Shown: positions 40,421 to 53,300 of the stretch, in pieces
Layout of the letters: the number at the start of each line of letters is the position of its first letter
How positions within the stretch are numbered: position 1 is the first letter of the stretch
Source of the DNA: Hymenolepis diminuta
Lineage: Eukaryota; Platyhelminthes; Cestoda; Cyclophyllidea; Hymenolepididae
Direction: 5' to 3'
Assembly (NCBI GenBank): GCA_900708905.1
Contig: CAADRB010000125.1
Location: forward strand, 70,137 to 134,136
Length of the DNA: 64,000 nt
The notes under the pieces: model-generated
Database searches by the model: none
The model's input: only the letters and a program-made list of their open reading frames with translations
What the model was told of the DNA's origin: nothing
Program-made: the position numbers and the translations under genes

Positions 40421-41119
40421 TACATAAGTGTGAAGGAATAGCAAAATATTCCTTTTAGTTTATGTAAAATTTGACAATTACCCTAATGAAAATCACATTA
40501 AGTGAAGTTTAATGATCTGTGGTATGTTGAGATCATGTCAGAACAACGTGCTTTCTTTGCCTTTGGAACAAGAAATGAGCTGAAATTGTAGTATCGACCA
40601 TAACATTTAAACAACTTGTCAATGAGCTCTCGGTATCACGGCTAAAAATTTTTTAGTAATCCAGGAAACGAATTATGAAATTTGAATTTTGAAAAGTAAA
40701 CAATCTGTTTAACTCGAAGTTAATAATCAAATGCAGTAAAACTCATGTGACAACCTAATTTTAATCCCAAAATCATTTCTATCCTCTTCCTTTTATTTCT
40801 TATTGGACTTTACTATTATTCTATTTCACTTAATTTTTCAGAATGAAAAATTGTAATTTTTAGTCTTTTCATTGTTTGCACTATTTTTTCATCTTATTCA
40901 TTGAATTTACTTCTATATATTTCGTAAAATAAATATGCTAGGGGTCCAAAATCGTCTGAAATCGACATACGTAAAAATGAGAAGGGCAAGAAATTGAAGA
41001 AATAGTTCTCTATTTAATCCCTAGTATTCCCATACTGAGCTGCTCTAAGCGACTTATGGAGTAGCAAATCATGCCTATGGGCAACTTCGGGAAATGTGTG
41101 TACAAACTGAGAACGCAGC

Positions 41120-41248
41120 GACCTGATTGGTCACTCGCGCCAATGCCAACCTTAATGACAATTTTCTGATTGGTGGAAGACGGGAGATCGATGTCTGTAC
41201 TTAGAGCCTGCTCACTCCATTCGCTTCTATTTTTTGTTTTACCATAAG
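41120..41248 (+). promoter_or_regulatory. CCAAT-box cluster and candidate 5' exon of the 7B2 gene
   Basis: Three CCAAT boxes lie within 48 bp: ATTGG at 41126-41130, CCAAT at 41140-41144 and ATTGG at 41169-41173. They sit in a locally GC-richer patch. About 75 bp downstream, CCATAAG|GTAGGT (donor at 41249) would be a good 5' splice site. It could be joined to the acceptor ending at 42639, exactly before the 7B2 start codon. The arrangement fits an NF-Y-type promoter followed by a non-coding first exon. This is inferred, not shown. Confidence 0.4.
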
Positions 41249-42639
41249 GTAGGTCTGTGTTATCCCAATTTATGAATAATGTTGGGAATAACCCATTTTA
41301 GTTTCCAATTTTTACATGGAAATAATTCTCTGTAAGATATAATGTATATAAAATTACCTTTTGTATATTACAAAATTTTACTTAATGCAGAATTATTGAA
41401 ATTGAACAATTATATTCATTTATATTTTAATGAATTTGAGGTTTCAAATTCTCTAATTTGGTTTTGTTATATTTTCGACTACGTAGCTGATCGGTTTTAG
41501 TGAAATCTGCATGTTAAAGAACGTACCCTAAAGTTAATACAGTCAATGAGTGTTAATTTCAACACTTAAAAATTTTAGAATAATACTAAGTCATGCCTTT
41601 ATTTTCTGAGAGTTGTATTTGTTAGATTTAAGCATAAATATGTTATTATAAATTAATATCTTGTGCCATCTTTACTTTTCCGAAAAAGTTGCCAACCTCC
41701 AAAGAATGTAACTTTTTTTAATTTTGAGGTGTCAATTTTAGAACAGAAAGGTTTTCATCATTCCATATAGAGCAAACTATATTAAGAGAATTTGTGATAA
41801 GATAGTCCCAAACCTGGTATAAAGACGTTGGAAAGGATTATATATTGATGGCTAGGTGTTAGGAGTTTTACTTGATTTTGTTTTAATTTTTAAGATGTTA
41901 AATAAGGGTTATAATGGTCTTGGTAGTATCTAAATGCTACGAAAGCTCAAGTTTTATGACTTAATTCCTGTTTTTTGTGGACGAAATCAAACTCATATTT
42001 AGAGCTAGTTGAGCTCAGTCATATCACTTTAATTCAGTTGTATCCGCTTACAGCCATGAACAGGTTGATGAATTTAGAAAATCATTTAAACATATCAGAG
42101 ATTTACATTCACATAAAATATGAATGGAAAAAAATGTATAAAGCAGTGTACATTTTTTGTTCTCCTTACTTATTGAACGTTTTTTCTAACCTATTTTATT
42201 TCCTCCTTAAAACTGATCAAACATGAGGTCCTTGAAAATAAATGTAACTGCCTTCATAAGTCGTTCCGACTTATGCAAAATCTAAAATAATCGGTTTGAG
42301 CAAACGAATACCAATAGAAATACTTTTGCGTCATACTCGCCTTGGAAAGAATCTATATTCTCAGTAAATTACGAGGGTGAGAGGTAATAAAACTTCCCTT
42401 TATTAACGTTATAGGAAGTGGTTTACTGCTCAATTAACTAACTACGATTTTGTTAGGATTTTGATTGAGGAAATAAAGTTATGAAGCGGATGTCCTTAAA
42501 AATATATTACATAGATTATCACATTCCGATGCGATAAAATCCTTACTGAAAATCGTATTTGATTTCATTTGGAAAAAAAAATGATAAATTTGAGACAGTA
42601 TGACGCATGAAGTACTTTTGACATTTGATCCTCCTTTAG

Positions 42640-45481
42640 ATGCAAATTTTACTGATCTTCTTCGCATTATACTTTGTTCTCACGGTCAAAGGAGGCAATT
42701 ATGATGCCTTCTTAGCAGATTTGGAACTTAGAAATCGTGAACATCATGAAAGATTCCGACGGGACTTTCCAAATGGAGGCTTAGTTTTGGATTATGTTTT
42801 TAATTTGCCCGAATTCCGCAGCATTCATCCCGTTCTTCAAGAATATGAGAAACCAGATGATTCTGAAGGTAAATAATATGCAAATTATAGCATTTAAGTG
42901 GAAGGGATTTTGCTAATATATGTCTCCCTCCAAAATAGATAGAGGAATTGACGATTCTTGGTCGCGTTTAATGGATAGTCTGGCCTACGCCGAAGAGACA
43001 GCACGTCATCCAAATCCGGAAGTAGCCACAAAACGACTTTTAACAAGGATCGCTGAAAATCCAATGAATATTACGCAAATCAGAGCTACCCAGGGTAGCG
43101 AGTATGCTCCACAGAACCATCTTTCGGGGACTCACCCAGTTTCTGGAGGCTCCTCTGAAGTTGGGAGTTGGATAGCTTATGCAATTTCTGGGGCTTTAGC
43201 TCAGGAAGATGATGATGAAGAGGAGGAGGAAAAAGATATGGAAGAAATGGCGGGAAAACCATTTGTCGATCACATCCATAAATCTCAAGTGAAGACAGAT
43301 AGGCTTCCTGGGTACTGTGACCCCCCTAACCCTTGTCCATTTGGCTATGATCCGGAAACACTTGCTACTCCTTGTGACAAAGATATAGAAAATACGGCGG
43401 AGTTTAATAAACACTGGATTGTGGAGAAGATGAAGAATGGTGAATGTACATGTGATACCGAACATATGATGTCGTGTGAGAGATACATTTGGCCAAAACA
43501 ACAATTTGGGTCACTGAGTAAGGTGAGTCGATTTTCACGACTTTGAGAAAAGTATTTCAGCGAAAACCCACTATAATTTCCTGATTGTAGTTCTCTTTTA
43601 TAAAGCAACTAACACTTATCATCTTTACTGGATAGTTTAAAATCTACTGCATATAATACCACTTTGAATCTGCAAAAGTCAATGAATGTAAAGTACTGTT
43701 AATCTCGAGTCATTCATGTGGGCACCAACTTCAATTTCCAAGCTCATTTCAAAAAGCGTTCCTCAACAAACATTTTGGGAGGGGATGTAATATCATGGGC
43801 CTTCCTGGCGAGGAAGCCCTTTATTTGTCAGACTTAACCAGTGCGTTTGGCTTTCCTAACCCACGGATGTGCATCGATGGATATCACATTCATATCCTCC
43901 CAGTTCGTAAACGTTCATATTAACAGCTACCTTGATTTCTATAGAGTTTGTAATACGTTCTGCTCTGATTTTATCCAGCTTGAATAAAACCTTTTTTAGT
44001 TTTATTTCTTCAAGTTATATTTAATAAACTTTCCATAAAAATCAGTTATTTTTCCACCATTAAAATTTCACCTTACAATGGAACAGCCATCAGGTATTAT
44101 TTTAGAGAACGAGATTAATAAATATCAATAATCAGGGTTTTCTTGAATTCGTTTTAAAAATTTGTCATCAAATTAGACGCGGATATTAATTAATACTCAT
44201 AAAAAACCCAGTATCAAGGGGCAATTTACTACTGGCGACCGGTTAGCTCGGCAAAAGATATAGCACAAGACTGCACCAATATGGTCTCTATTGTCATCAG
44301 TCTGATAAGACGACACAGACTGCTAAATATAGGATATTTCAATAAAAAGCTGGCAATCTGGAACATTAAGACGCTAGAAATAAATTATGCCTCGCGATGA
44401 AATAATTTTTTACAAGTTGATTTATTTTATCCATAAATTGAAGTGATATCGATTGAAATTTTATTGCAGATGCAGTCTGATTTTGACATTTTCGTAATAA
44501 GTCTAAATATGATAAATAGACAAAATTATCATTGGTTTGTATTGGCCTTCAACAATCAATGATAAATGAAAAGATTTCAAATAATCCCAGTTAAGCTAAT
44601 TTGTCTAAGGAAAAAGTCATTTTGGAGTTTTCCTTAATATCATTAACAAAGTCTAAGCCTCTTTGATTCTTTTACAGAATCCTAGGAAAATACATTAATT
44701 GTTCAATCTGTTCATTGAATTTTAGGTATTTTTTTTGCGTGAATGTTGAATACAAAATTACCTTAGAAATGGGAGTTATATGCGGTCGTATAAGTAAATC
44801 TAATTCTAAACCCTATTCGACAATTTCGGTAAAACTTGACACAATTCAACCAGTTGCTAATGGATATTACAGCCTATTTTAAATACCACCACGGTAACAA
44901 AAACGCAGCACTTGACAAATTCAATTAAAAATGCCAATTCTCGTTTAAACTGAGACCACAATTAGTTTTCCATGCTTTTATTTATTTCCATCTAAATTCC
45001 AAACACATTACTCAGCTCGGACAGAGAGAAGGTTTACCAGGCCCACTCTGACTACATGCGCAGCCTACAATCGATATATTTTTATAATTACGGTTGATCT
45101 TTTAAATCATATGATGTGCGTTGAATTCAACACGGATAATTTTGTAAACATGTACACCAATGGATTTTTGTTTAAAAAACATTCAACGAGTTTTCAAATC
45201 TTATTTTTGCATAATTAAAGCGCCAATTTGTGAGGACGGTCTTCGATTCAAACCCATATCTTCGTGGACAAAAGCGTTCAAATGAGGTGGCCAAGAAAAG
45301 CAATCATAAACACGGATTTGGGGTAAATACTCCAATGCCTAATCCCAAATTCCTGATTAAATTATAATTTCGTAACAATTCTGTAACTTCTCTTTTTCAG
45401 AATCGTCCAAATCCATACATTGAGGGTGAAAATTTGAAGAGTATTGTCAAGAAATCAGGTCCCCGTTTCATTCAAGCATAA
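42640..45481 (+). CDS. SCG5: Neuroendocrine protein 7B2 (secretogranin V)
   Basis: 7B2 is a secretory-pathway chaperone that binds proprotein convertase 2 and keeps it inactive until it reaches late compartments. Three exons, 42640-42868, 42939-43522 and 45401-45481, give 297 residues. Features are a hydrophobic signal peptide (about 1-18), an acidic stretch EDDDEEEEEKDMEE (166-179), the PC2-binding signature PPNPCP (205-210) followed by the cysteine-containing block ENTAEF..., EKMKNGE, and a C-terminal peptide RPNPYIEGENLKSIVKKSG whose NPY..G..L...V.KKS pattern matches the 7B2 CT-peptide with its inhibitory Lys-Lys (288-289). Between EKMKNGE and NPY, where vertebrates have a polybasic furin site, there is instead a segment with three cysteines and no basic cluster. 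The ATG lies directly after a CTCCTTTAG acceptor. Expression is probably neuronal or neuroendocrine, by family. Confidence 0.93.
43523..45400 (+). other. Intron 2 of the 7B2 gene
   Basis: A 1.88-kb phase-0 intron, GTGAGT to TTTTTCAG. No gene, repeat or mobile element was recognised inside. Confidence 0.85.
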
Positions 45482-45651
45482 ACTATACTTCCATACAGTA
45501 ATTGAAAACTACAATTGATGTCTTATTTTGGTACAATCCTACATCGCAAGCTGCTGTCAATTCACCGTTTACATTCTCACTCGTTTGTCTGTACATTTTG
45601 TCTACTTGTCTCTGTCACTAAAACCATGTTTTTAAAGTGTTGTTAAGGCTA

Positions 45652-45657
45652 AATAAA
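45652..45657 (+). terminator. Polyadenylation signal AATAAA of the 7B2 gene
   Basis: Canonical hexamer 171 bp after the stop codon, in the expected strand and place. Confidence 0.7.
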
Positions 45658-48600
45658 AAATGAAAGATCATAATTATCTGCTGATTGTGATTTCTCATGA
45701 ATACTGGAACAGTTTATTTTCATTCAATTTTAATCAGTTTCAAAATTTACAAATCTTAGTTATGTGCAGTTTTCCTTTTTTCACCTGAGTGTTAGAAACA
45801 CTTTATTTTAATTGGGGAAAGGTGATGAGATTTGGTCTATGGAATTCGGACCATTTCCTTCTACACTATTCAGCTGAGAAGAACATGTCCAATTATTTTT
45901 GCTTAATTTGCACTTCAGTAATTTTTCTCGAATTCCCTTGAGATAAAGGTTTGCCCTCTTAGAGAGGGGAATCGATATTGTTGTCTGCTTCAATTAGAGC
46001 TGTTTTCACATTTAAACTTTGTGATGCAGGACGAAAAATTGCTCATACTAATGCCTCGTCACCTATGAACTTGTGTATGTAGTACTTTCTCTTACTAACA
46101 AAATTATTCATGTGTTTTACCACGTCAAGTTACTGATATCTCCTCGACTTTTGTGTACTTAACAAATGCTATTTCTAGAAAATGACTGAATCTATCTTAT
46201 TCCGTTTCTTCATCCCTTGGGATTTTGCGATAACTTTCTCACTTTCATCATTTGTACGTTAACTTGGATAGGAATACCTGCATATAAGCGAACTATACAC
46301 ATCAGATTTCTGTTGTTTTAGTTGCCTGCGTTGTTTTTTTTTCCACATGTCAAACTTATTAGATTTATGTAATTGTTTTTATTGTTTAACATTAAAACAT
46401 GAACTAAAATTTGAACTTTTATATAAAAATTTGAAACTGATACGATTTTGAAGTAAATTCAAAGGACCTGAAAAATAGAATTTGCAGGGAAAGTATCCTT
46501 TTAATTCATATGGTTTTTTTTATCAGCCAAGTTATCTTTCCCATACTTCAACTTCAAACATAAGCATACTTTACTGAGTAAAGAGCAGAAAATAAAGTAT
46601 TTTAAAACAGGATTCTCTCTGAGGTGTCAGCAGATCTACAGTTTATTTTAGGTGCCCAGTTAGAGTCAAATCAATTCAGAGAAGGAATTTCACTTTTTCA
46701 TGCAAGAAACGGTGGTTTACTATCTCTAGGTGGCGTAACTCCAGTCTATTAATCCCAAATTATTCACAAAATAAGAGAATAGAAAAAAGAGAGGATAAAT
46801 TAAAGATTGTAGAATTTATATAGCAATGTCCAGTAACTTCGTACAAATTACACAGCATACATTGTAAGTACGCAGTGTATGTGGCCTGCATGTATGTGAA
46901 TTCGTAGTGGAAGCCTACTGGAGCAATTGTTCAACTGGTTCGAATGAGCAACTCTCTAATTTGCCTTATTTAATCTATGAGGGCAAATGCATTTGCAGCG
47001 TTAATTCAAATAGTAGCCTCCTGCTCACGTATCAAGAATTTCAAAATATTTCATACGCGTCTCTTGATCAAAACTGTTCGCATGATGGAGCTCAGTTTAG
47101 GCTCTTCAATTTCTCACTGTCAAGGGATAAATTGGAAGAGATTATTTTTGCAGGACAGGAGCACAAGATAGAATTTGGTCGATGCACTGTGAAGGTTAAT
47201 AATGAGAGATAAGAGACAGTTATAGAAAGAGAAAACAATGTAGTCGAGTTGTGAGAGAATCAGCAAACCGAAGAGCTCTGTGTAATTATCAAGAGCAAAC
47301 ATTCGTCAAGTTGCTGAACTGAGTTGGCTTATCGAGCAGTAGATTTACCGTTGCAGTCTGTGATAGCAGTCCACAAACTTGGCCAACGTATGCCACGAGG
47401 ACAAACTGCAGCGTCAAACGAGGACTCAGATATTGAGCTTACCTATTATTATTACTTTAAATTGGAATATGGGTTGGAGGATTGTTTCGCTTTGCTCTCT
47501 TTCTAATAAGCAATTACATGTTTGATCCGGAAGATAGGGCAAATATACTACTTTTAATTGAATTTTGGTGTGAGGTTAAAACCCAACATTTTATTTTCAT
47601 GATCTGCATTTCATTAACAAGTTTAGGTTATCTTTGGCCTCTTAAAATCCTCCATAAGAGAAATTTTATTTATCCTTATGTAATTATGGATTAAGAAAGA
47701 ATTTTGCATTTGGTATCTTAATCGGTCTCTTCTATTTTGAATAAAATTACGGTTACAGAATGAGGAGTGCTAATGCAATTAAGCAGCATTACTTCCTTTT
47801 CGGTGGATATTTGTATGCAGTTATAAATTAATCGCGAATTCCGTCAACTTGTGGGAGTAAAATCAAAAGTGACGATTTTTGTAGCTACAATAGACCAGTC
47901 TAATTGAATATTTACTTCGTTCTTCTTATTCATTCCAGTATGTGGGTGCAGATGAGGCTTGAGAGCTTTTTTCTCTAAGAGACTGACTCGTCAAGTCCAC
48001 TTTAGGATGCACACCTTTCTAGCTAGAATGCCTCAAGATCGGTGCTCATCAACGCAAATCTAGCCAGCTACACTGGTTGATTTTGGTTAGTATGAGAGAT
48101 GGTATAAAACAGGTTTCCCATATAACTGATCACAATACACCTTCACTCAATCCAACACTATTCAAACTAGTCTTTGGGGGGATTTTATCTTGGTATTTAA
48201 TGAGCAAACCGTTAGAGAAAATTAGCCTTGCAATAAGATTTGTTCTTGAGAAGCATCCGTTTTCATACAAAATACATCGCTGAAAGAATGCAGGCTCAAT
48301 CTCTGAAAATAGTCGCTACATCAGCGCAGCACTATGATGAGGTGAGAGAAAGTTTTATCTGTGAAATAGTTAGGGGCACTGAATCAGCCTGCATGTAGAT
48401 AACCGACTAATTCGGCTCCACGGAGTTTAATTTCGGTGATCTCGTAATGAGAATTGGTGCTTTCTACGTGGGTAAGTAGTCACCGACTAATTCGTTAGGA
48501 TGGATTTTAACTCATTGAACTGCCCCATATGGACCTCAGGTGAAATAACTCGAGGAAGGAACATAAGAATGCCATATTCACTTTGAATGCATATTTGAGG

Positions 48601-48689
48601 AAGAGAGAAATAGCATTTTATTGAGATGAAGTTATGGTAGGATATGGTTAGAGCCTTCTCCAGATTCTAGGAAGCCGCCAGGACCAAGG
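45658..48689. other. Intergenic, no supported gene
   Basis: AT-rich sequence. One plus-strand frame (46907-47212) encodes about 100 residues with several N-x-S/T sites (NCS, NSS, NIS, NFS) and spaced cysteines, but it starts after a stop with GTG and has no signal peptide or clear splice sites. A second short frame (47324-47506) has an AYRAVDLPLQSVIAVHKLG segment. Both could be gene debris. I do not call either one. Confidence 0.4.
48402..48494 (+). repeat. Imperfect direct repeat, 80-bp period
   Basis: ACCGACTAATTCG occurs at 48402-48414 and again at 48482-48494. Both are followed by a similar GGA(G/T)TTTAA segment. Two units only. Confidence 0.7.
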
Positions 48690-48845
48690 TATTAGCCGTA
48701 AAACCTGGAAACGTCTGACTAGTCCAAGCCACTAAGTTATCAGGCCTATTATCATTTGTTGTTATTTTAAAATGTCAATTCGAGAAGGATATAAAGGGGG
48801 CTGTGTTTAGGGATCTGCTCTTAAATAGATTTTACAGAAAATTAA
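48690..48845 (+). repeat. Dispersed repeat R3, copy 2
   Basis: It has GTAAAACCTGG, then AGTCC and CCACTAAGTTATCAG, then GGGGCTGTGTTTAGGG. The blocks come in the same order as at 40.24-40.42 kb. Confidence 0.4.
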
Positions 48846-50239
48846 ACAGAGGGGGGTTTCAGGGACACACCCTTTGCCCTAATTGTAAGTCAGAATACAC
48901 GATTCTTATCACTTTATGAGTGACACCTCAAGCTCCTCTTCGGTCTCGAGGAGCGCGAGGTGACATAGATATGTTAGGAGTGTTAGAAAATGGAGTATTC
49001 GGGTTGATAAGTTGGGGCAATGAGGTGTTTCCAGTACTGCTAACAATGGGAAGGGCTCATCAACTATCAAAAATCCTAGGTATCCGTGAGAAAAATTTGC
49101 CTTAATCGTTCAGGCAATACTTGTAGCAACTTTCAAGAATCTGTTCATATCAATTGAAACAAAATAAACTCATCTCCTGCAGTTGTGTGGTGAAACAAAT
49201 GACAAAACTCTGTTGATGGACCGAATTCGATTGATCAGCCCATACATTTGCTCAAAGTCCGTGCATATAACAGATTAAAAACGAAGAAAATTTATTGAGA
49301 TTTTAAAAAAGTGACAAATTGCACTTGATCCATAATCCATAAGTCTGAAATCTGGTAGTGTGCTGATATAAATTGTGAAAGAAAAACTTTGAACGAGATC
49401 GAACTCAGTGATTCGGTTGATATGTTTATTCGCAATTGAGTAAATGTATGCAACATATGAAGGAAATGGAAAATATGGGCGAGAAGAGTGTGAGAATTTA
49501 TTTGGAAGTGTGCGAACAGACTCATTTGGTGTCAGTAATTGTAACTCACGAAGATGTACTGAAAAAAGATAAAAGAACTGCATGGATGAAGTTTTTGCCA
49601 GGGAGTGTGCGTTCAGATAGAAGCTGCAACTCATGCGATTGAATGAGAGACAAAAAACGACATCGTGCCTGCGAATTGTGCTGTATCATGCAGGTCCGGT
49701 GCTATCAGAGGAAAGGAAGTGTGCTTCAAGTTGTACACCCAGTTTTTAAAGAAAGGAATTTTGATAGTGTATCGTTGTCATCCCTGCCTGTTGTGAGTCG
49801 CACATAATTAGTATGAGCGGAGGGAGGTGAGTTCAGTCTGAGAATAGGCAGTAAATATAGTAGAATCTCCTCTTAGCATTGGCATAGCACTTTCTATCAA
49901 AGGTCGATGAAGACCAAGTATTGAGTAGGAAGAGAATGACAAAATGTAAAAGACATTGTGGGGGATAAGAAATTCGTTGCTCATTGGAAATGATAAAATG
50001 CTTAGTGTTCAGAAAGGCGACACGAAAAGGGAGGATAAAAATAGCTTGTTCTCAGTGTGGGAAGTATTTGGTGAAAAATCGGAAGAAAATAAAAATTTGA
50101 ACGGAAAGAGGTGAAAAAGGGTTGTTGAGTGTTCGCAAGTCCACAAAGTCACAGTTTTCTGCCTCTTCTGGGATGCCTTCTTCAGTATTAGGCTACCGAC
50201 CAAAAAAAGGCGGGAGTGGTTGAAATCCCAACTACTCCA

Positions 50240-50345
50240 CAGCACCAAATTGTGGTCATTGTACTTAAAGTCAGAAGACTGAGAGTAATTGAATACTTCA
50301 ATTCAAGAAAGAGGCAGAGAGACTGTGTTTCGAGGGTCAGTTTTA
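50240..50345 (+). repeat. Dispersed repeat R3, copy 3
   Basis: It shares the 3' part of R3: GTAATTGAATAC followed by GAGAGACTGTGTTTCGAGGGTC and TTTTACATAG. On the minus strand just beyond it, near 50.24 kb, TTTGGTGCTGTGG resembles a retroelement primer-binding region, but the match is weak. Confidence 0.35.
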
Positions 50346-53300
50346 CATAGTTGTGACGTACACGAACAAAAGTGGATTGCTAGAACGTACTTTGTGTAGC
50401 GGACTTAAGGCAGGATATAAATTATTTTTAAGTTCGTGAAGAGTTGCATCGCACCAGTCGGTAGGGTCGCAGAGCATCACTGAAGCACTTTAAAGGGCAC
50501 AATACCTAGTTAAGGGCTCTCAAGTTTTTCCATACGTAGTGGAGACGATAGTAATATCGGAAGCAGTGTTGAACGGAATGCCAATCATGGTCAAGTGAAT
50601 GTATCTTCTAGAATTAATATTTGCCTCCACTAACGTACCATAACTCAACCTCGTCTGAGTTAATACTCTCTTATTGTACTGGTTCTGTCTCATTGAACGA
50701 TTCGTAGGAGATTCTCGATGGAAGCCTTTTTGTGGCTATTCTCGTTGCAGTTCTGACAAGGATAGCAAACAAAGGTTCTCCCTAATCCAACAAATGTCCA
50801 GTTTTATTAACTGTCATGGGGATCCTTAATTTATTCCTATTAAATGGAGCTCTACTCTCTCGAATATTCATAAATAGATTTACATTATAGCCAAACTACC
50901 GATGTGTAGTTGTATGGTTAAAATGTATGAAATCCGAGATTGTGTCAAAAGTAGGATGATAGAAGCATCACGATGAATGCATTCTCTTTAAAATCGCGTA
51001 TTTAAAGTATTATCAGAAATATTTTTCATGACGTTAAACAGATCTCTGGACCTTTCTCGACATTCAAATAACTTTATGTCTTTTATTCTGTCTAAGCCAC
51101 TGATCTGTTTCGTGCCTTGACCAAATGCAGTCAATAGGAGCTAATGTTCCATCCATCTGGCTTCACAGGATATTAGTTTGTTTTTAATTCTCAACTAAAT
51201 TGATGAAAATTGATGAAAATTAGCACCAAAGTTGAGCAATTCAAAGCATATTAATATACACGCTGAAGCATCCCGATTTGTCTTTAGTGCAGAAATTGCA
51301 AAGTCGGGTATTGAAGTTAAAATTATCAGTAAATGAAACAATAATGTTTATTAATGATACAAGATTTATTTCTATGGCAATTGGTGCCTAATAAGGACAA
51401 ATACTGAAATTCACTTAAACATTAATTGAATCGGAATATGTTGGGAATAAATGCAAAAAATTGAAACAATATTTGGCCCTAATTCAGATGTAATTTTGCA
51501 GCAAAAATCTACTTAACATCGTCACCGTTGCCAACTTTCTGCCAGATGGTGTTCTAGAATAAGAAAAAATAGAAATCTGGAATTTTATTAGCTAGATGCA
51601 CTTAGTTCTGGTAAACAAATTGTTTTGCAATTTGACTTATGCTTTTCTTCTTTTAATCGCCAATTACCCCACTCTTGCACCATTTTCAGTATCTAGATAT
51701 TTGCCAGTGCCTTACATGAATTAATGACAGGAGGATAGGTGTTGGCGGTGGATTAAAAAGTGAGAAAGTGCAGCGGCGGTTAATTTATGAAGCTTGTTTA
51801 GTGGCATATTAATATCGGTATAGGTGTGTGGACACAGATGTGTACAAAATTAATATCGTTTGACCTGACAATCATGTTGTAACATAAACTAATTCGACAC
51901 CTCAATCAATAAGAAATTTAAAAGACCCCCGATTGCTGCTTCAAAAGCTGAAATTTTTCCCATATATATTTACGGAAAGCCAGGGTTTACGAAATCATGT
52001 TAAAGAAATCTTTAAGCGTGAAATGCGTAGAATATTACAATGGACGTGCTCCGATACTGTGACTTGTGCTTTATTGCTGGCTGAATATAATTCAATTTAA
52101 CTTTAGCACTCATTTTCTTTAATTTATGTCATGTTTAATACGTCAACACTTCAATTCTATTTGTTGGCTTTCTTCGGCGAAAATTGTCATCATTTAAAAA
52201 GGCAAAGTGCGGAAAATTTCTCTGTTAGATATTAGGATAGAGTAGTGTGGTATTGATATTTACCTTGATCTTCCATCTCGTTTTTCGAATGTAGTACGAA
52301 GAACGAATATACATAAATATCTTTTGTACGGTCGTACCTAGTCTTTTGTTAACAGTTTCATTATTGTCATAAAGACAATTTAAAGTCACTGTCCTAAATA
52401 ATGTGTTGTTTTTTTGCGAGAACACTTTAAGTTGTGGCGGATACTGCACAAATAAGCCTCTTGCTAAAACTTAGCAATTCTCTTAGGAAGTTAAACTAGT
52501 TGCTGACAGGTAGAGTCCTCTAGTATAAGTTTACCCTCAGAATTAGCTGGGCAGAGTTCAAAGTAGCAAGGACAAGGAAGGTGTCGAGTGGAGAGAATTT
52601 ATTACAAACTACGGTTACCTGTCAAGATGACTAGTCATTAAGTACAATCAACACTAAGCTGTAGAAATATTGGTCACTGATTGGCTGGAAAAGCCTCTGC
52701 ACACACGCCGCGATTGCTTTTTACGCGGTCGGTAGCACACAAACTTTCCAGAGTGTTCAAGCACAGGCGAGATTCCCTTGGTAAGCCTAGGTATCGTTGT
52801 GAGCTCCAGAAAGTACTCTTGCCCCAATTTTTTAATTGGCATGGTTCTAAAAATTTTAAAAGAATAACTTTATGTAATCTTTCTAATAAAAATACTTTTT
52901 TTATGTTTTAAGGAAGGCACTATGCTCCCTTAAAAATGCGCACCTGACTTAAAGTAGGATTGCTTATTGTTAAGAGTGATGACATTTAAATTACGATATT
53001 ATTAAACGTGTGAACTAAATCGATTCTTTCGAAAAGATGAAGCAGCCTCTCCTCTTGAGGATAATCCATTAGGCAATTAAATATGGAACATAAATAATCC
53101 GTTTAATCGTAAAGCCCCATATTTAATAAATTTATTTAGCCTTAATGGTGGAGTATCCCAGTCGTCTAGTTGTTCATTTGTATAAATAGATAATATTCTC
53201 ATTCAACATTTATCAATCTAGTGAGTGACTAAGTGCTGCAATACTACTTTAAAGGCAATCAGAAAATTTATTTTAGATACTTTAAAATGAACAGATCTGA

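Noticed and set aside
42479..43608. Minus-strand ORFs opposite the 7B2 gene
   Set aside because: They are antisense shadows of real 7B2 exons, which have conserved motifs and correct splice sites.
46907..47212. 101-residue plus-strand frame with several N-glycosylation motifs
   Set aside because: It starts with GTG after an in-frame stop, has no signal peptide, no clear splice sites and no recognised family. Left as possible debris only.
49275..50248. Overlapping ORFs on both strands (119, 77, 68 and 79 residues)
   Set aside because: Opposite-strand shadows with no recognisable domain. The segment is probably decayed repeat DNA.
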